DNA of 64,000 nucleotides from positions 3,162,001 through 3,226,000 of the forward strand of contig NC_090952.1 in NCBI RefSeq assembly GCF_040807025.1, read 5' to 3'. Below the pieces are notes generated by a model that saw nothing but the letters and a program-made list of their open reading frames with translations, was not told the DNA's origin and ran no database searches. This DNA is from Struthio camelus (lineage: Eukaryota > Chordata > Aves > Struthioniformes > Struthionidae). The position numbers and the translations under genes are program-made. This document shows positions 10,165 to 20,204 of the stretch, one piece after another; position 1 is the first letter of the stretch, and every line of letters begins with the position of its first letter.

Positions 10165-12930
10165 TTAAGTGGATTTCCCATAACTTGCAGCTCTGAGTCT
10201 GGCTGCAGCGCTCGGCTCTCCGTGGCGGGGCAGGAAGGTCCCCCTTGCTCTGCCCCGCCGCAGGGTTGAGCGTCGTGCCCTGCTCCGCGCGAGCTTTCGG
10301 GATGGGGGCAGTCCGGGGCCGGGGGGTGAGGGCAGCGCAAGGCGGCTTCCTCGGGAGGCTGCAAGCACAGATGAGCTTCCCGGCGGGGCGGAGGGCTCGC
10401 GTTGGCTCTCGGCGGAGTGCTCTTACTCGCGCGCCCGGCGTCGGGGCGGGGGGGACGGGACGGGACGGGACCCGCGGCGCGGCGGCGCTTCCAGCGGCCG
10501 CCCCGGCCTACTCCCCTGGGGAATTCGTCTCCCTTCCTTTGCGCGGCGCTCCGTCTCGCCCTTCCAGCATCCCCGGGGCGGCTGCTGGCGGGCCGGGAGG
10601 CAGGAGGGTGGAGCGGGGAGGAAATTCCTCGGGGAGGTGTGACGGCGGCGGCCGGGTGTGCCCCCCCCCCCCGCCCCGCGCGAGGCCCCGGCCGCCTCCG
10701 GAGGAGGGGGCTCCCGCCGGGCCCGGAGCCGGCAGCAGAAGCGCCTGGCCTCTTTGCTACGCCTCGGCGCTGCTCGAGGCCGGCCAAGCTGCGCTGCCGC
10801 CGCCGCCGTGGCCTCCCCGTCCGCCCCGCGGGGCCACGGGGCTGGGCATCGCCAGCCCGGGCCGGCCACCCCCGGAGCGGCCTGCGCTTAATTCATTTTT
10901 AATTTATTTTATTTATTTTTTTTTTTTGGGGGGGGGGGGAGCCCTGCTCCGCTCCTTTTCTGGGGCTCCCGCACCTCTCGGGGCTCCGTTCTCCTTTTCC
11001 CCCGCCTCTTTTTCAGCGTTTTGCTCTGGGTCCCCCCCCCCCCGGCCCCTTTTCTCGGCCGGAGGGATCCCGCTGTGCCCGCCTCGTCGCTCCCGCTCCG
11101 CCGCCATCTGGGCTTCGGGGTCTGGCGGGCGCAGGGCCCGGTGCCAGGGGAGGCGATGGTGGCCGTCGCCATGGAAACGCTCCCCCCCCCCCACCCCGCG
11201 CGAGAGGGAGGCGGGCGGGAAGATGGGTGCCGCACCGGGGCGTCCCGCAGGCCGCTCGGAGGCGCGGGGCGGCCCCCGGCGTGCCAAAAACGGCTTCTGG
11301 CGGTGGCCTTTCCGAAGGGGACCTCGGCGGCGGCGGCGGGGGGACGATGCCGGGATCCGGGCGCGCGGCGAGCAGAGGAGCGTCGTGCAGAAACCCCCCC
11401 GCCGCCGCCGCCGGCCCGGGACGAGCCCCTCCGACCTCCTCCTGGTGCAGCCAAGGGCTCCCGCAGCCGGGGTCCCCTCCGCAGCCCCCTTCCTTCCCTC
11501 CCTCCCTCGGGGTCGGGGTTGCCAGGGTCCGGTCATCCTCCTCCTCCTCCCGTTCCCCCCCCCCGCCCCGTTCGAGGTTTGGCGGTTTGCCGGCGTGACC
11601 TGGGCAAAACGGGCTGAGGAGGCAGGAATTTGGCCGCCGAGGCCCGGGGTGGGGTTGGCCCAGGGCTCGCCGGTGGCAGCCCCGCCGGCCGGCTGGGCAG
11701 CCGCGGGGGCCCCCGCCGGTGCCCGCACGCGGAGAAAACGCTGCTTTTGTCTGGGCGGCGTAACCACCGCGGCGTCTGGCCCCGTCCGCCCCCTCCCTCC
11801 CTTCCCGGTCACGAGGCCGGCGGCTTGCGAGAGGCAAAGGAAGTTCAAGCGGATTTCGTGCCCCCCCCCGGCCCCCGCGCCGCCCCGGGGCTGCGGCGGG
11901 AGCCCACGGCGGAGCCGCCTGGGCGCTCGGCGTCGCGCCCCGATGCCGCTCGGCGTCGCGCCCCGCCGGAGCCCCCGGAGGCGACCCGTCCCGTGGCCTC
12001 GGGGCTGCCGGCGGGTCCCCACGAAGCGCATGGCGCAGATGCGGCACACGGGGACCTCCCCACGCTCGGCGGTCGGATGGAAACCGGCGCCGCGGGGGCG
12101 GCGGGGGGGGAGGTCGCCCCAAAACGGCCCACGAGGTGCCTGGTAGGGGAGGGCACCTTGTGAAAATGCAGTACGTAACAAAAGGCAGGGGGAGGTCGCC
12201 AGGAAGCCGCTGGCCAGGCCTGATTTTGCCAAGCCTCGCGCCACCGGCCGCCGCCGCCGCAAAGTCGGAGCGTTTCGCCGGGCCATTTCCCACGAGGGGA
12301 ACTCGCCTCGTGGCTCCTGAAAGTCTTTTCCGAGGGGTGGCTTTGGCCACGATGAGCCTGATTTTGTTTCCCCCCTCCCCTCCTCTCTGGGCGGGAGCGT
12401 AGGGATGCTGTGGGACGCCTCTGGCCGGCCCCCCCCCCGTCTGGTCCCCGCAGCGCAAAGCGCAGCCCAGCGGGCAGCGAACGAGCGGCCCCCCGCCGCC
12501 CCTTGCGCTCGGGGGCCGCCGGGGGGCCGCTCGCCCTTCCCCTCCCGCCCGGCGGCCCCGGCGGCGAACGGAGCCGGCTCGGCGCGGGCCGGCGGTGGGG
12601 GCCGCCCGGGAGCCCTTCCCGCCTGCCGCTCCCCCCACCCCGCTCCGGCACCGCGAGGAGCCCTCCTTTGAGCGGGGCCGCGGCGCGGCGAGGAAAGGGG
12701 TGAAGCGGCGCCCCGCAGGCGCCCGGGGGGCTCGGTGCCCCGCGCCGCTCCGTCACCCCCCTGCGGGTCCCGCTGCCCCCGCCCGAAGCTGGGGTGGGCA
12801 AGGGGCCGGGGGGGCCGCGAGGGTCCCTCGCTCCGTGGGGGTGTGCGTGCGCTGGGGGTCCGTGGCTCTGGGGGTGGTTTGGGGTCCCCAGCTGTGTGGG
12901 TGTGTTGGGAGGCGCCCCGGTTCCCTGCCT
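10165..12930 (+). promoter_or_regulatory. Intronic CpG island
   Basis: Long CpG island inside KLF8 intron 1. It contains GGGAC copies at about 10450-10470, a T/G homopolymer junction at 10917-10939, and an inverted copy of the distal X-box-like motif at 11165-11178. Frames on both strands stay open for hundreds of codons because stops are rare at this composition. No splice donor follows the ATGs in good context at about 11157 and 11171, so I do not call an exon. It may be an additional promoter or enhancer. Confidence 0.45.
11165..11178 (-). promoter_or_regulatory. RFX X-box-like site, inverse copy
   Basis: The minus strand reads GTTTCCATGGCGAC, identical to the site at 999-1012, and the match extends through the following GGC. 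It lies in the intronic CpG island. Function is inferred from the motif. Confidence 0.4.
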
Positions 12931-14172
12931 GTGTGCCGGGTGTGCGTGCGTGCCGGGTGTGTGCGTGTGCCGGGTGTGCATGTGCATGCTGGTTGTGCGC
13001 GTGTGTGCCGGGTGTGCGTGTGTGCTGGGTGTGCATGTGCACGCTGGTTGTGCGCGTGTGTGCCGGGTGTGCGTGTGTGCTGGGTGTGCATGTGCACGCT
13101 GGTTGTGCATGTGTGCTTGGTGTGTGTGTGCTGGGTGCGCGTGCGTGCTGGGTGTGTGCGTGTGCCGGGTGTGCGTGTGCATGCTGGTTGTGCGCGTGTG
13201 TGCCGGGTGTGCGTGTGTGCTGGGTGTGCATGTGCACGCTGGTTGTGCATGTGTGCTTGGTGTGTGTGTGCTGGGTGCGTGCGTGTGCCGGGTGTGCATG
13301 TGCACGCTGGTTGTGTGCGTGTGTGCCGGGTGTGCGTGTGTATGCTGGGTGTGCGTGTGTGCTGGGTGTGTGCGTGCACGCTGGTTGTGCGTGTGCTGGG
13401 TGCGTGCGTGCTGGGTGCGTGCGTGTGCCGGGTGTGCGTGTGCATGCTGGTTGTGCGCGTGTGTGCCGGGTGTGCGTGTGTGCCGGGTGTGCATGTGCAC
13501 GCTGGTTGTGCATGTGTGCTTGGTGTGTGTGTGCTGGGTGCGCGTGCGTGCTGGGTGTGTGCGTGTGTGCTGGGTGTGCATGTGCACGCTGGTTGTGCGC
13601 GTGTGTGCCGGGTGTGCGTGTGTGCTGGGTGTGCATGTGCACGCTGGTTGTGCATGTGTGCTTGGTGTGTGTGTGCTGGGTGCGCGTGCGTGCTGGGTGT
13701 GTGCGTGTGCCGGGTGTGCGTGTGCATGCTGGTTGTGCGCGTGTGTGCCGGGTGTGCGTGTGTGCTGGGTGTGCATGTGCACGCTGGTTGTGCATGTGTG
13801 CTTGGTGTGTGTGTGCTGGGTGCGTGCGTGTGCCAGGTGTGCATGTGCACGCTGGTTGTGTGCGTGTGTGCCGGGTGTGCGTGTGTATGCTGGGTGTGCG
13901 TGTGTGCTGGGTGTGTGCGTGCACGCTGGTTGTGCATGTGTGCTTGGTGCGTGCGTGCTGGGTGCGTGCGTGTGCCGGGTGTGCGTGTGCACGCTGGTTG
14001 TGCGCGTGCTGGGGGTGCGCGCGTGCTGGGGGTGCGTGCACACCAGGTGTGTGCGCTCTGTGTTTGTGCGCTGTGCATGTGTGTGGTGTGCGCTGGGTGT
14101 GTGCGCTGGGGGCGTGCGCGCTGGGGGCGTGCATGCAGTTGTGTGTGCGCTGGGTGTGCGTGTGTGCTGGGT
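12931..14172 (+). repeat. TG-rich higher-order minisatellite
   Basis: About 1.2 kb of tandem repeats made of 14-18 bp blocks such as GTGTGCCGGGTGTGCGTG, GTGTGCTGGGTGTGCATG, TGCACGCTGGTTGTGC and GTGTGCTTGGTGTG. Blocks recur in a higher-order pattern: the CTTGGTG block returns at irregular intervals of about 140-265 bp. The array has almost no stop codons in any frame, which creates cysteine/valine-rich (+) and histidine/threonine/proline-rich (-) pseudo-proteins of 500-1200 residues. Alternating purine-pyrimidine TG/CG tracts favour Z-DNA. It ends about 640 bp before exon 1B. Confidence 0.95.
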
Positions 14173-14200
14173 GCGCCCAGGGAGGGGAAGGCCCCCAGCT

Positions 14201-14222
14201 GTGTGTGTGTGTGTGTGTGTGT
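14201..14222 (+). repeat. (GT)n microsatellite
   Basis: Uninterrupted GT dinucleotides immediately after the minisatellite, ending in TTGCAG, which resembles a splice acceptor. No supported exon follows it. Confidence 0.8.
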
Positions 14223-14229
14223 TGCAGGC

Positions 14230-14813
14230 GGGGGCCCAGCCCCGCGCGAGCGTGTTGGGGGGCCGGCAGCGCCCGTGCCACGGATCCCTGCTGGCGCCAA
14301 GGTACGGTCGGGGCCTTGGCCCTGCGGGCGGGCGTTGCAGGGGGATGGTTCCTGCTGGCTGCAGTGCCCTGCGGGGAGGGCGTCCGGGCTGCACGGCTGC
14401 CGACCTGCGGGGGGGCCCAGCTCGGGGCGGGCGTTTTGGGGGGCCGCGGGGGGTCCCCGACCCGTGGACGCATCCGTAGGCACCCGCCCGCACACATAGG
14501 TGCGTGTGGGTGCGCGCAGGGCCGCACGCATGTGCGTGCCCGCCTGGCTGCCGGCCCCGCGCGGGGCTTTGGGCGATGCCGCCGGGCCGCGCTGGGCCGG
14601 GCAGGGCCGCGCCGGGCCGGGCCGGGCCCGCAGCCCCTCCCTTGCCGCTCGCCGGCCGCGGCCGGTCCCTTTTAAGGAGCTCCACCCCGGGCTGAGCCCA
14701 GGGTGGAGCTGCCGGGCTGTTCACACCTCTCGCTCGGCTCCGCTCGGCTCGGCTCGGCTCGGCTCGGCGCGGCGCGGATCGGCTCGGCGCGGCGCGGCGC
14801 GGCGGCGGGGAGC
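14230..14813 (+). promoter_or_regulatory. KLF8 proximal promoter (1B)
   Basis: CpG island directly upstream of candidate exon 1B. It has GGGCC-type Sp/KLF boxes at 14590-14630, the motif TTTTAAGGAGCTCCA at about 14669, and a CTCGG pentanucleotide array at about 14732-14768 that passes into CGGCG repeats up to the ATG. No canonical TATA box. The promoter role is inferred from CpG density and the exon that follows. Confidence 0.5.
14732..14808 (+). repeat. CTCGG/CGGCG array before exon 1B
   Basis: Pentanucleotide CTCGG copies grading into GCGCGG copies, ending within 10 bp of the exon 1B start codon. If transcribed it would be a highly structured GC-rich 5' UTR. Confidence 0.8.
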
Positions 14814-14882
14814 ATGATCCTGCCCGCGGAGGGGATGAGCGCCGCGCACTCGCGGAGGAGCCCTCCCCGCGGCGCCTGGGCG
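14814..14882 (+). CDS. KLF8: KLF8 candidate exon 1B (coding part)
   Basis: Twenty-three codons starting MILPAEGMSAAHSRR and ending GAWA, followed by the strong donor gtgagt at 14883. It ends in phase 0, matching the phase-0 start of the core exon at 17366, 2.5 kb downstream. The start context is GAGCATGA; an internal in-frame ATG lies seven codons later. No resemblance to the mammalian KLF8 N-terminus. Like exon 1A it is supported by donor strength, phase and CpG-island context but not by homology. It may be translated, or may act as 5' UTR if translation begins at 17402. Confidence 0.5.
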
Positions 14883-17365
14883 GTGAGTGCCCCCCCCTCC
14901 CCGCCCCTCCCTCCCTCCCCGCGGCGGCGCCCGGGCGCTGCGGCCGCCGGAGCGCGCCGCTTCCCCCCCCCCTCCCGCCCCCAACACCCGCTCCGCTCAC
15001 CTGGGGGGCGGGGGCGGCGGCGCGCTGCCCCTTTAAGGGGGGGGGAGGGCTGGAGCAGGGGCCGCCCGCGCCGCGCCGCGCCGGCCCCTTTAAGGCGGGG
15101 GGGAGGGGAGGGGGCAGGGCGGTGCCGCACCTCCTCCCCGCCGCGCTGGGCGGTGGCGCGGGCCCCGCCCCGCCCCCCCGCCGCGCGCGCGGGCCCCGCC
15201 TCCCTCCCCGCCCCCCCCGCCTCGCGCCGGCCGCCGCGCGGGTGCCCCGCCCCCCCCGCCGCGCGCGCGGGCCCCGCCCCGCACTCCCCCCCCCCCCCCC
15301 CCGCGGGCGGGCGGGGCCGGCGGCACAAAGGCGGACTGGGGCCTCCCGCCCGCGGGGCTGCCGGCCCGGCCCGCGGCCTCGGGCTAGTGCTGGGCCGGCA
15401 GGGCTCTGGGAGACACCGCCGCGCCGGCCGCTGCGGGCTCCCCTCGGCCCCTGCCCCTCGGCCCGGCAGCGCTGCTCTGCCTCGGGTCAGCCCGTCCCGG
15501 GCAAGGCCCTGCCGCGGCCCAGTGTCCTGGTGTCCCCGACCCCGTCCGGGGCGCAGCCGGGCCTGCTGCGTGCTCCCCGCCGCGGCAGCATCCCTCCCGC
15601 CTCGGGGCCGACGGGGCCCCCGCCCCTCAGGCGTCAGCGGTGGGGGGCAACGCGGGGCGCTCTGCGCCTCTGAGCAGGCGCGGGGGTGGGCTGGGAGGCC
15701 CCCCCCCCCCCCAAACCCCCGGGCTGGCCGCTTGAGCAGGGTAGCTCCGCGCTGGGGTGCGCCGGGCTGTGCCACCCGGGGCGGGGGGGGTTCGCGGGGG
15801 GGAGGAGGAGGAGGAGGCTTGTCCCAAGCCGAGGAGGTGGCTGCTGGGAGGGGGGCGGCCTGGGTGGGTGAGCTGGCCCTGCCCGCCCCGCCGGGCCCCC
15901 CCCGGCCGGGCTGGCACAGGGCCTCTGGCCCCGGCGGATGGGAGGAGGAGGTGCGCGTGACTCCCCCCCGCCCCGCCCCGCCCCGCGCTCGGGCCCCCGA
16001 GGGGTTGGGGTCATAGCGAGGCTAGGTCACCAGCGCCATGAGTTTGCTGGGCCTCTGCCCGCCCCGGGGTGGGGCTGGTGCGCCTCCCCTCCCGCGCGCG
16101 CGCCTTGCGAAGCGAGAGCTTGGATGGCTGCCCGGCCTCCGGCGTTGGTGGGGAGCGGGGCGTTGGGGGGGACGGGGGGACGGGACGCCTTGTCTGTCCT
16201 CCCCCTCCCCGGCACCCTGCCAGGCGGTGCCAGCTGCCGCTGCCACTGAGCCCTCCTGCCGCTTCCCTGGGCCCGAAGCAGGCCGGGCCGGGGGCGCCCT
16301 CCCTCGCGGGGTGCCCTGTGGCAGCTGGGAGGCCCTGCCCTGGGCCTGGGCAGGGAGGGACGGCGCCTCTGCCCGGGGCCCTCCCAGCCTTTCCGGCTGA
16401 ACCAGGGCTGCTGGTCTAGGCTGTGCTGAACGCAGCCCTCCCGCCCTTGCCTGGGTGACGGGCGCAGCGATGCCACCCAGCTCAGGGCGCTTGGCAGTCC
16501 TGCCCCTTCCTCTGTTGGGGACGCCGCGCTCCGGCGGTTGGGAAGGGCCCGGCGCGGGGAGGAGACCGCTGCGCCTCGCCTTGCCCTGCCTAGCGGGGAG
16601 CGCCTGCGTCCCGAGCGCTGCCATGGCCCTCGTCCCCGCCTCCACCCCCGGTCCCGAGCGCGTTCGGGGGGCTGGAGAAGTGCTGCTGATTCGGGCAGGT
16701 GGGTTTGCAAGGCTGGGAGGTGGGCACGCGCTTGGCACCGGTTGCTTTGGTCCCCGTGGCCCCTCGAGAGCAGGGTGGACAGGGCGGGACGGCAGCCTCC
16801 TCGGAGGCGCCGCGTTGTCCCTCTTCTGCCAGCCTTGACACGCGAGGCGGGCGCCAGGCCCCTCGGCTGCTGCCGCTGCCCCCCCGCCGTGCCTGTGGCT
16901 GCCAGGGGCCTCGCTCTTTGGGCCGATGCCAGGCCTGTGCCCTTGCGTGGCGCGAGGAGGACAGGCACCTCTCCTCCAGCCTTGGCAAAAGCTTGGGAAG
17001 CTCCGGCTGGCCTCCCCCTCCGATGCTGCTGGGTGGTTTCCACCTCCCTGCGGGCTGCTGTGTTGAAAGGGCTGGTTGATAACTCTTTAGCAGTTAATTA
17101 GCAAGGGGATTTGGGGGAGGGGGGCATGAAAGTGGCGTGCAGGGGGGTTTCTCTCTCTCTCTCTTGGGGAGAGAAAGTGGTAAGGCAGCCTGACTGCTGC
17201 CGCCAGCCAGGCCACCTGGCAACAGGGAGGATTCAGGCCTGCCTGGGCAGCGCGGACTTCGGGGTGGGCTCCCAGCTCTGCCTCGGTTTCCCTATCGGGA
17301 CCAGATCATCTTCCTGTTCTCTCTTTCTCATGGACCGTTTGGTTTCTCCTTGCGTCCCCTCGCAG
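14883..17365 (+). other. KLF8 intron 1, last part
   Basis: CpG-rich to about 16.1 kb, with homopolymer C runs at about 15287-15302 and 15699-15712 and a GGA run at about 15802-15815, then less CpG. Short CTTTAAGG-type stretches at about 15030 and 15090 resemble promoter-proximal elements. CT repeats lie at about 17150-17164. The intron ends with acceptor cgcag at 17361-17365. No other exon is recognised. Confidence 0.5.
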
Positions 17366-17915
17366 GCTGGCGGGTCGGGCCACGGGAAAACGGCACCCAA
17401 GATGAGTTCGTCGTCGCTCCTGGCCGAGGGCCCCATCGACCCACCCGTGCTGCTCTCAGACATCAAAACGGAGCCCCCTGAGGAGCTGCTGGCCAGTGAC
17501 TGCAGCCAGCCACAAGCCGAACCCGTGGACCTGTCCCTCAACAAGTCGAAGCCCTTGGTGCCAGCAGCACCCCCGCCCCCTGTCTCAGTCCAGTCCTCAC
17601 CCATGCTGGTGGCTCCCCCCATCCCAGCTTCGACGGTGTCCATCTCGCCCTCGGGCCTGAGCTCCACCTCGGCCATCCCGGCCGTCCTATCTCCTGGCTC
17701 CATCCTGGCATCCACGCAGGGCAGCGGTGGGCAGCAAATCCTCCATGTCATCCACACCATCCCCTCCGTCAACTTGCCCAGCAAGATGGGCAACCTACAG
17801 ACTATCCCCGTGGTGGTGCAGTCCCTGCCTGTTGTCTATACCACCATGCCCACAGACGGCGTGACCGCCATCACCGTCCCGCTCATCGGAGGCGACGGCA
17901 AGAACGCCGGGTCTG
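17366..17915 (+). CDS. KLF8: KLF8 exon 2: repression-domain exon
   Basis: Phase-0 start after acceptor cgcag; the exon ends one base into a codon before donor gtaagg. The first 12 codons AGGSGHGKTAPK lead into ATG 17402, which aligns with an internal methionine of human KLF8. Counting from that ATG: SUMO-type motif IKTE at residues 21-24, PPEELLASD at 25-33, and PVDLS at 41-45 (17522-17536), the docking motif for the CtBP corepressor in KLF3/8/12. A Pro/Ser-rich linker follows, then the conserved KLF8 block ILHVIHTIPSVNLPSK, IPVVVQSLPVVYTT and AITVPLIGGDGKNAGS. All known short motifs are intact, so repression through CtBP and SUMO regulation are likely conserved. The human N-terminal segment starting MVDMDKL was not found in the window. 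Confidence 0.95.
17522..17536 (+). other. KLF8: CtBP-binding motif PVDLS
   Basis: Codons CCC GTG GAC CTG TCC. PxDLS binds the CtBP cleft and is shared by KLF3, KLF8 and KLF12, placing the protein in the repressor branch of the family. Confidence 0.93.
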
Positions 17916-19195
17916 GTAAGGCGTGCCGGGTGGTTTGCATGGGAAAGCCGGACGCTTTCTGGGCCCCACTCATCGAGCAGCGCGTTTTGTGGTCCTTGGT
18001 ACCCCCGTCACCTAGGGCACAGGGAAGGGCGTTGAGCTCTTGGGGAGGGGGCCGGATCCCAGGCATGGAGGAGGGTGAGGAACCTGGCACGTGTGGTGGG
18101 TCTCACCTTGGGTGAGCGGAGGAGGGTGTTGCTGGGGTGGGGGCAGGGTCTGCCTTCCCCCCACTAGGGTACAACCAGGAGACCCCCCCCGTCCTTCCTC
18201 CCGCACAGCTGGGTACCCAGGTGGAGGTGGGTATCGGGCATCTTCCCCCAGAGAGATGCTGTTTTTCCCCGCGGGGGTGCCCCGGTGCCGCCAGGCGCTG
18301 CCCCAAGGTCTGTCTCTGCGTCCCCCACATGTGCCAGGGCCTGGCTTGGCAGGGCCTCGGCGTGGGGGACCACCCACGTGCCACGGGGAGGGCAGGGGAC
18401 GTGGGCCCGTGCCGCCTGCCCGCCGTCCCTCCCTTCCCACTTGCTGTCTGTCAGAGCAGCTCTGGTTTCAGTTAAACTGGCTCCCCCTGCTCCCCATATC
18501 CCCCCCCCCCTTTCCCCTTCCCCAGGACAATTCCAGCTTCCCGTCATGAGAAGTCCCCAGCGTTTCTTATCGGGGGGCCTGGCCTGGATCTCTGCTCCTC
18601 TGGGAACGGGGTGGCAGCTGGCAGAGGAGGGGCAGGCAGCTGAAAGGAGTCAGCCCCCAGCAATGGGCGAAGGTGCGATGGGGAATAGGGCAGAGGCTGG
18701 TATCCCAAACTCCCACGTCCTGCCGGGCGCTGACGCCAGGCCGCGGGCAGGGGATAGGTAGCGGCGCCCTGAATTGGGCGAACTCAGAGGTCTTTCCCCG
18801 CCGCTGCCAGGGGTGCCCCCCCGATAGCTCTGTGCCAAAGCGCCCCGCGAACGTGGGGAAGGTTCTGGCACACCTCTAGGCAGGGCATCTCCCTCGTCCC
18901 CGACTTGATTCGATTTGATTTTTTTATTTTTTTTTGGCTGGGGGGGTTGCGGGGGCAGGGGGGAACCAACCGGCTGAGCAACCCCACTTGCTGTTACTGC
19001 GCTGCGGGGGGAGGTTGGCGGGGATGCCCCTTCCATCCCTGAGCCGGTGTGGTGCCGGCGAGCCCTGGGATTTTGGGGGGGGGGGGGGGGGGAGGGCTGG
19101 TTGGGCTGCTCTTCTCTGCTTGCGTCCCTCCTCCCGTCTACTCTCGTTTCTCAATGGCTTCTCTTTTTTCTCCCCCCCCCCCCCCCGCCCTCCAG
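17916..19195 (+). other. KLF8 intron 2
   Basis: 1,280 bp, GT-AG, phase 1. The 3' end has a poly-G run at about 19075-19091 and a C-rich polypyrimidine tract immediately before acceptor tccag. No other feature seen. Confidence 0.85.
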
Positions 19196-19298
19196 TGAAA
19201 ATCGACCCCAGCTCCATGTATCCCATGGACATGAACAGCGACAGCGAGGACAGCGTGTCGGAGAGCGGCCCGGCCCCCTTCCAGGACCTGCAGAGAGA
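19196..19298 (+). CDS. KLF8: KLF8 exon 3: acidic serine-rich linker
   Basis: 103 nt encoding VKIDPSSMYPMDMNSDSED and then SVSESGPAPFQDLQRE. It starts two bases into the GTG codon and ends two bases into a GAG codon at donor gtgagt. It aligns with human KLF8 VKVDPTSMSP and the following SDSEE-type acidic patch. DSED and SES are typical casein kinase 2 contexts. It links the repression region to the zinc fingers. The borders were chosen because they alone keep the frame into exon 4 and match the family alignment. Confidence 0.92.
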
Positions 19299-19478
19299 GT
19301 GAGTGCATGCCGGCGTGGCGTGCTGGTGATGGGGTCCATGTCCTTTTCCCATTTCCAGGGTCGTGCCCCTAGGCCAGGGCTCGGACCCCTGCCTGTGCCA
19401 CGCAGCGCTGAAGACTGGGTCGGGGGGACGTGCTGGTGGGTGGGCGACGTGGCCATGCCCTCCCTCCTCTCTCGGCAG
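19299..19478 (+). other. KLF8 intron 3
   Basis: A 180 bp GT-AG intron, phase 2, donor gtgagt and acceptor cggcag. Very short for this gene family; nothing else seen in it. Confidence 0.9.
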
Positions 19479-19615
19479 GTCGGCCGTGGCGCGGATGCAG
19501 CGAGCGGATTCTCCTGACCTGAAGAAGCGGCGGATTCACCAGTGCGACTTTGAAGGCTGCAATAAGGTCTACACCAAAAGCTCCCACCTCAAAGCACATC
19601 GGCGGATACACACAG
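19479..19615 (+). CDS. KLF8: KLF8 exon 4: zinc finger 1
   Basis: 137 nt encoding [20 protein letters not shown], then finger 1, [15 protein letters not shown] and HLKAHRRIH, a C-x4-C-x12-H-x3-H finger. Basic KKRR just before the finger is part of the KLF nuclear localisation signal. The exon ends in the first base of the Gly codon of the TGEKP linker. The donor is cag|gtacgg. A second, better-matching donor, gtgagt, lies exactly 6 nt downstream at 19622; its use would add GTACGG and place Gly-Thr (or Thr-Gly) into the linker, giving TGTGEKP. The chosen end is the one matching all KLF proteins. Confidence 0.95.
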
Positions 19616-19627
19616 GTACGGGTGAGT
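19616..19627 (+). promoter_or_regulatory. KLF8: Tandem splice donors, in frame (6 nt apart)
   Basis: Two GT donors follow the finger-1 exon: gtacgg at 19616 and gtgagt at 19622. Both keep the reading frame into exon 5. The downstream donor has the stronger intron-side consensus and the upstream one the better exon side (CAG). Use of the second inserts two residues between fingers 1 and 2. Which is used cannot be told from the sequence. Confidence 0.7.
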
Positions 19628-20204
19628 GAGAGCTGCAGCGCCCCGGCGGCTCCCGGAGCCTGGGGCTGCCATATAGCACCCCAGATTGCCCTTCCCTGTC
19701 CCCCCCCCCCCCCACCCCGTGCTGGCGACTTGCTGGGCTGGGGGGTGCCAGGGGACCCCTTACCTGCTGCTGTGCTGAAGGGGGAGGCACCCAAGGGTGC
19801 CGCTGGCCACTAGGTGGCAGCGATGCTCCATGCCAGGGTCTGAGGTCCCCCGCTGAGGTCAGGGAGCAGCGTCCTCCCAGCCTGCATCCTCGCGCCTCCC
19901 ACGCTGGCCTGGCACCCTGCGCCCCTGCTGGACACCCCACTGCTCTCGCTGGCCCCTAGCAGCACCCAAACCCTGGGGACCTTGTCTAGGGGCCTGCATG
20001 CTGCCCCCACCCCAAACCTGTGCCAGCCCTTTAGCTGTGGCTCTGGGGTCCCTCTGTCCCCAGCCTGGGTGCCCCAAGTTGGGGGCCCCGTGGGCGCCTG
20101 GGTGGCCCTGTTGCTGCCCCCAGCGCCGGAGCTCGGCGCTCCCAGGCTGGGTTGGGAGCTGGGGGCTCGGGGCAGGAGGGGACCCGCTGCGGGGGGCAGG
20201 AGGG

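Noticed and set aside
10245-12146. 633-codon + strand open frame
   Set aside because: Ala/Gly/Pro/Arg composition typical of CpG islands, with homopolymer runs inside and no recognisable domain.
14223-14228. Splice acceptor-like TTGCAG after the GT microsatellite
   Set aside because: No exon with a compatible donor and phase follows before exon 1B.
10913-14527. Minus-strand open frame of about 1,200 codons rich in His/Thr/Pro
   Set aside because: It is the TG-rich minisatellite plus CpG island read in a stop-free frame; other frames over the same DNA are equally open and there is no domain or codon structure.
12595-14675. Plus-strand open frames of 560-650 codons rich in Cys/Val
   Set aside because: The same minisatellite read on the + strand in three frames; repeat-driven, without a protein family.
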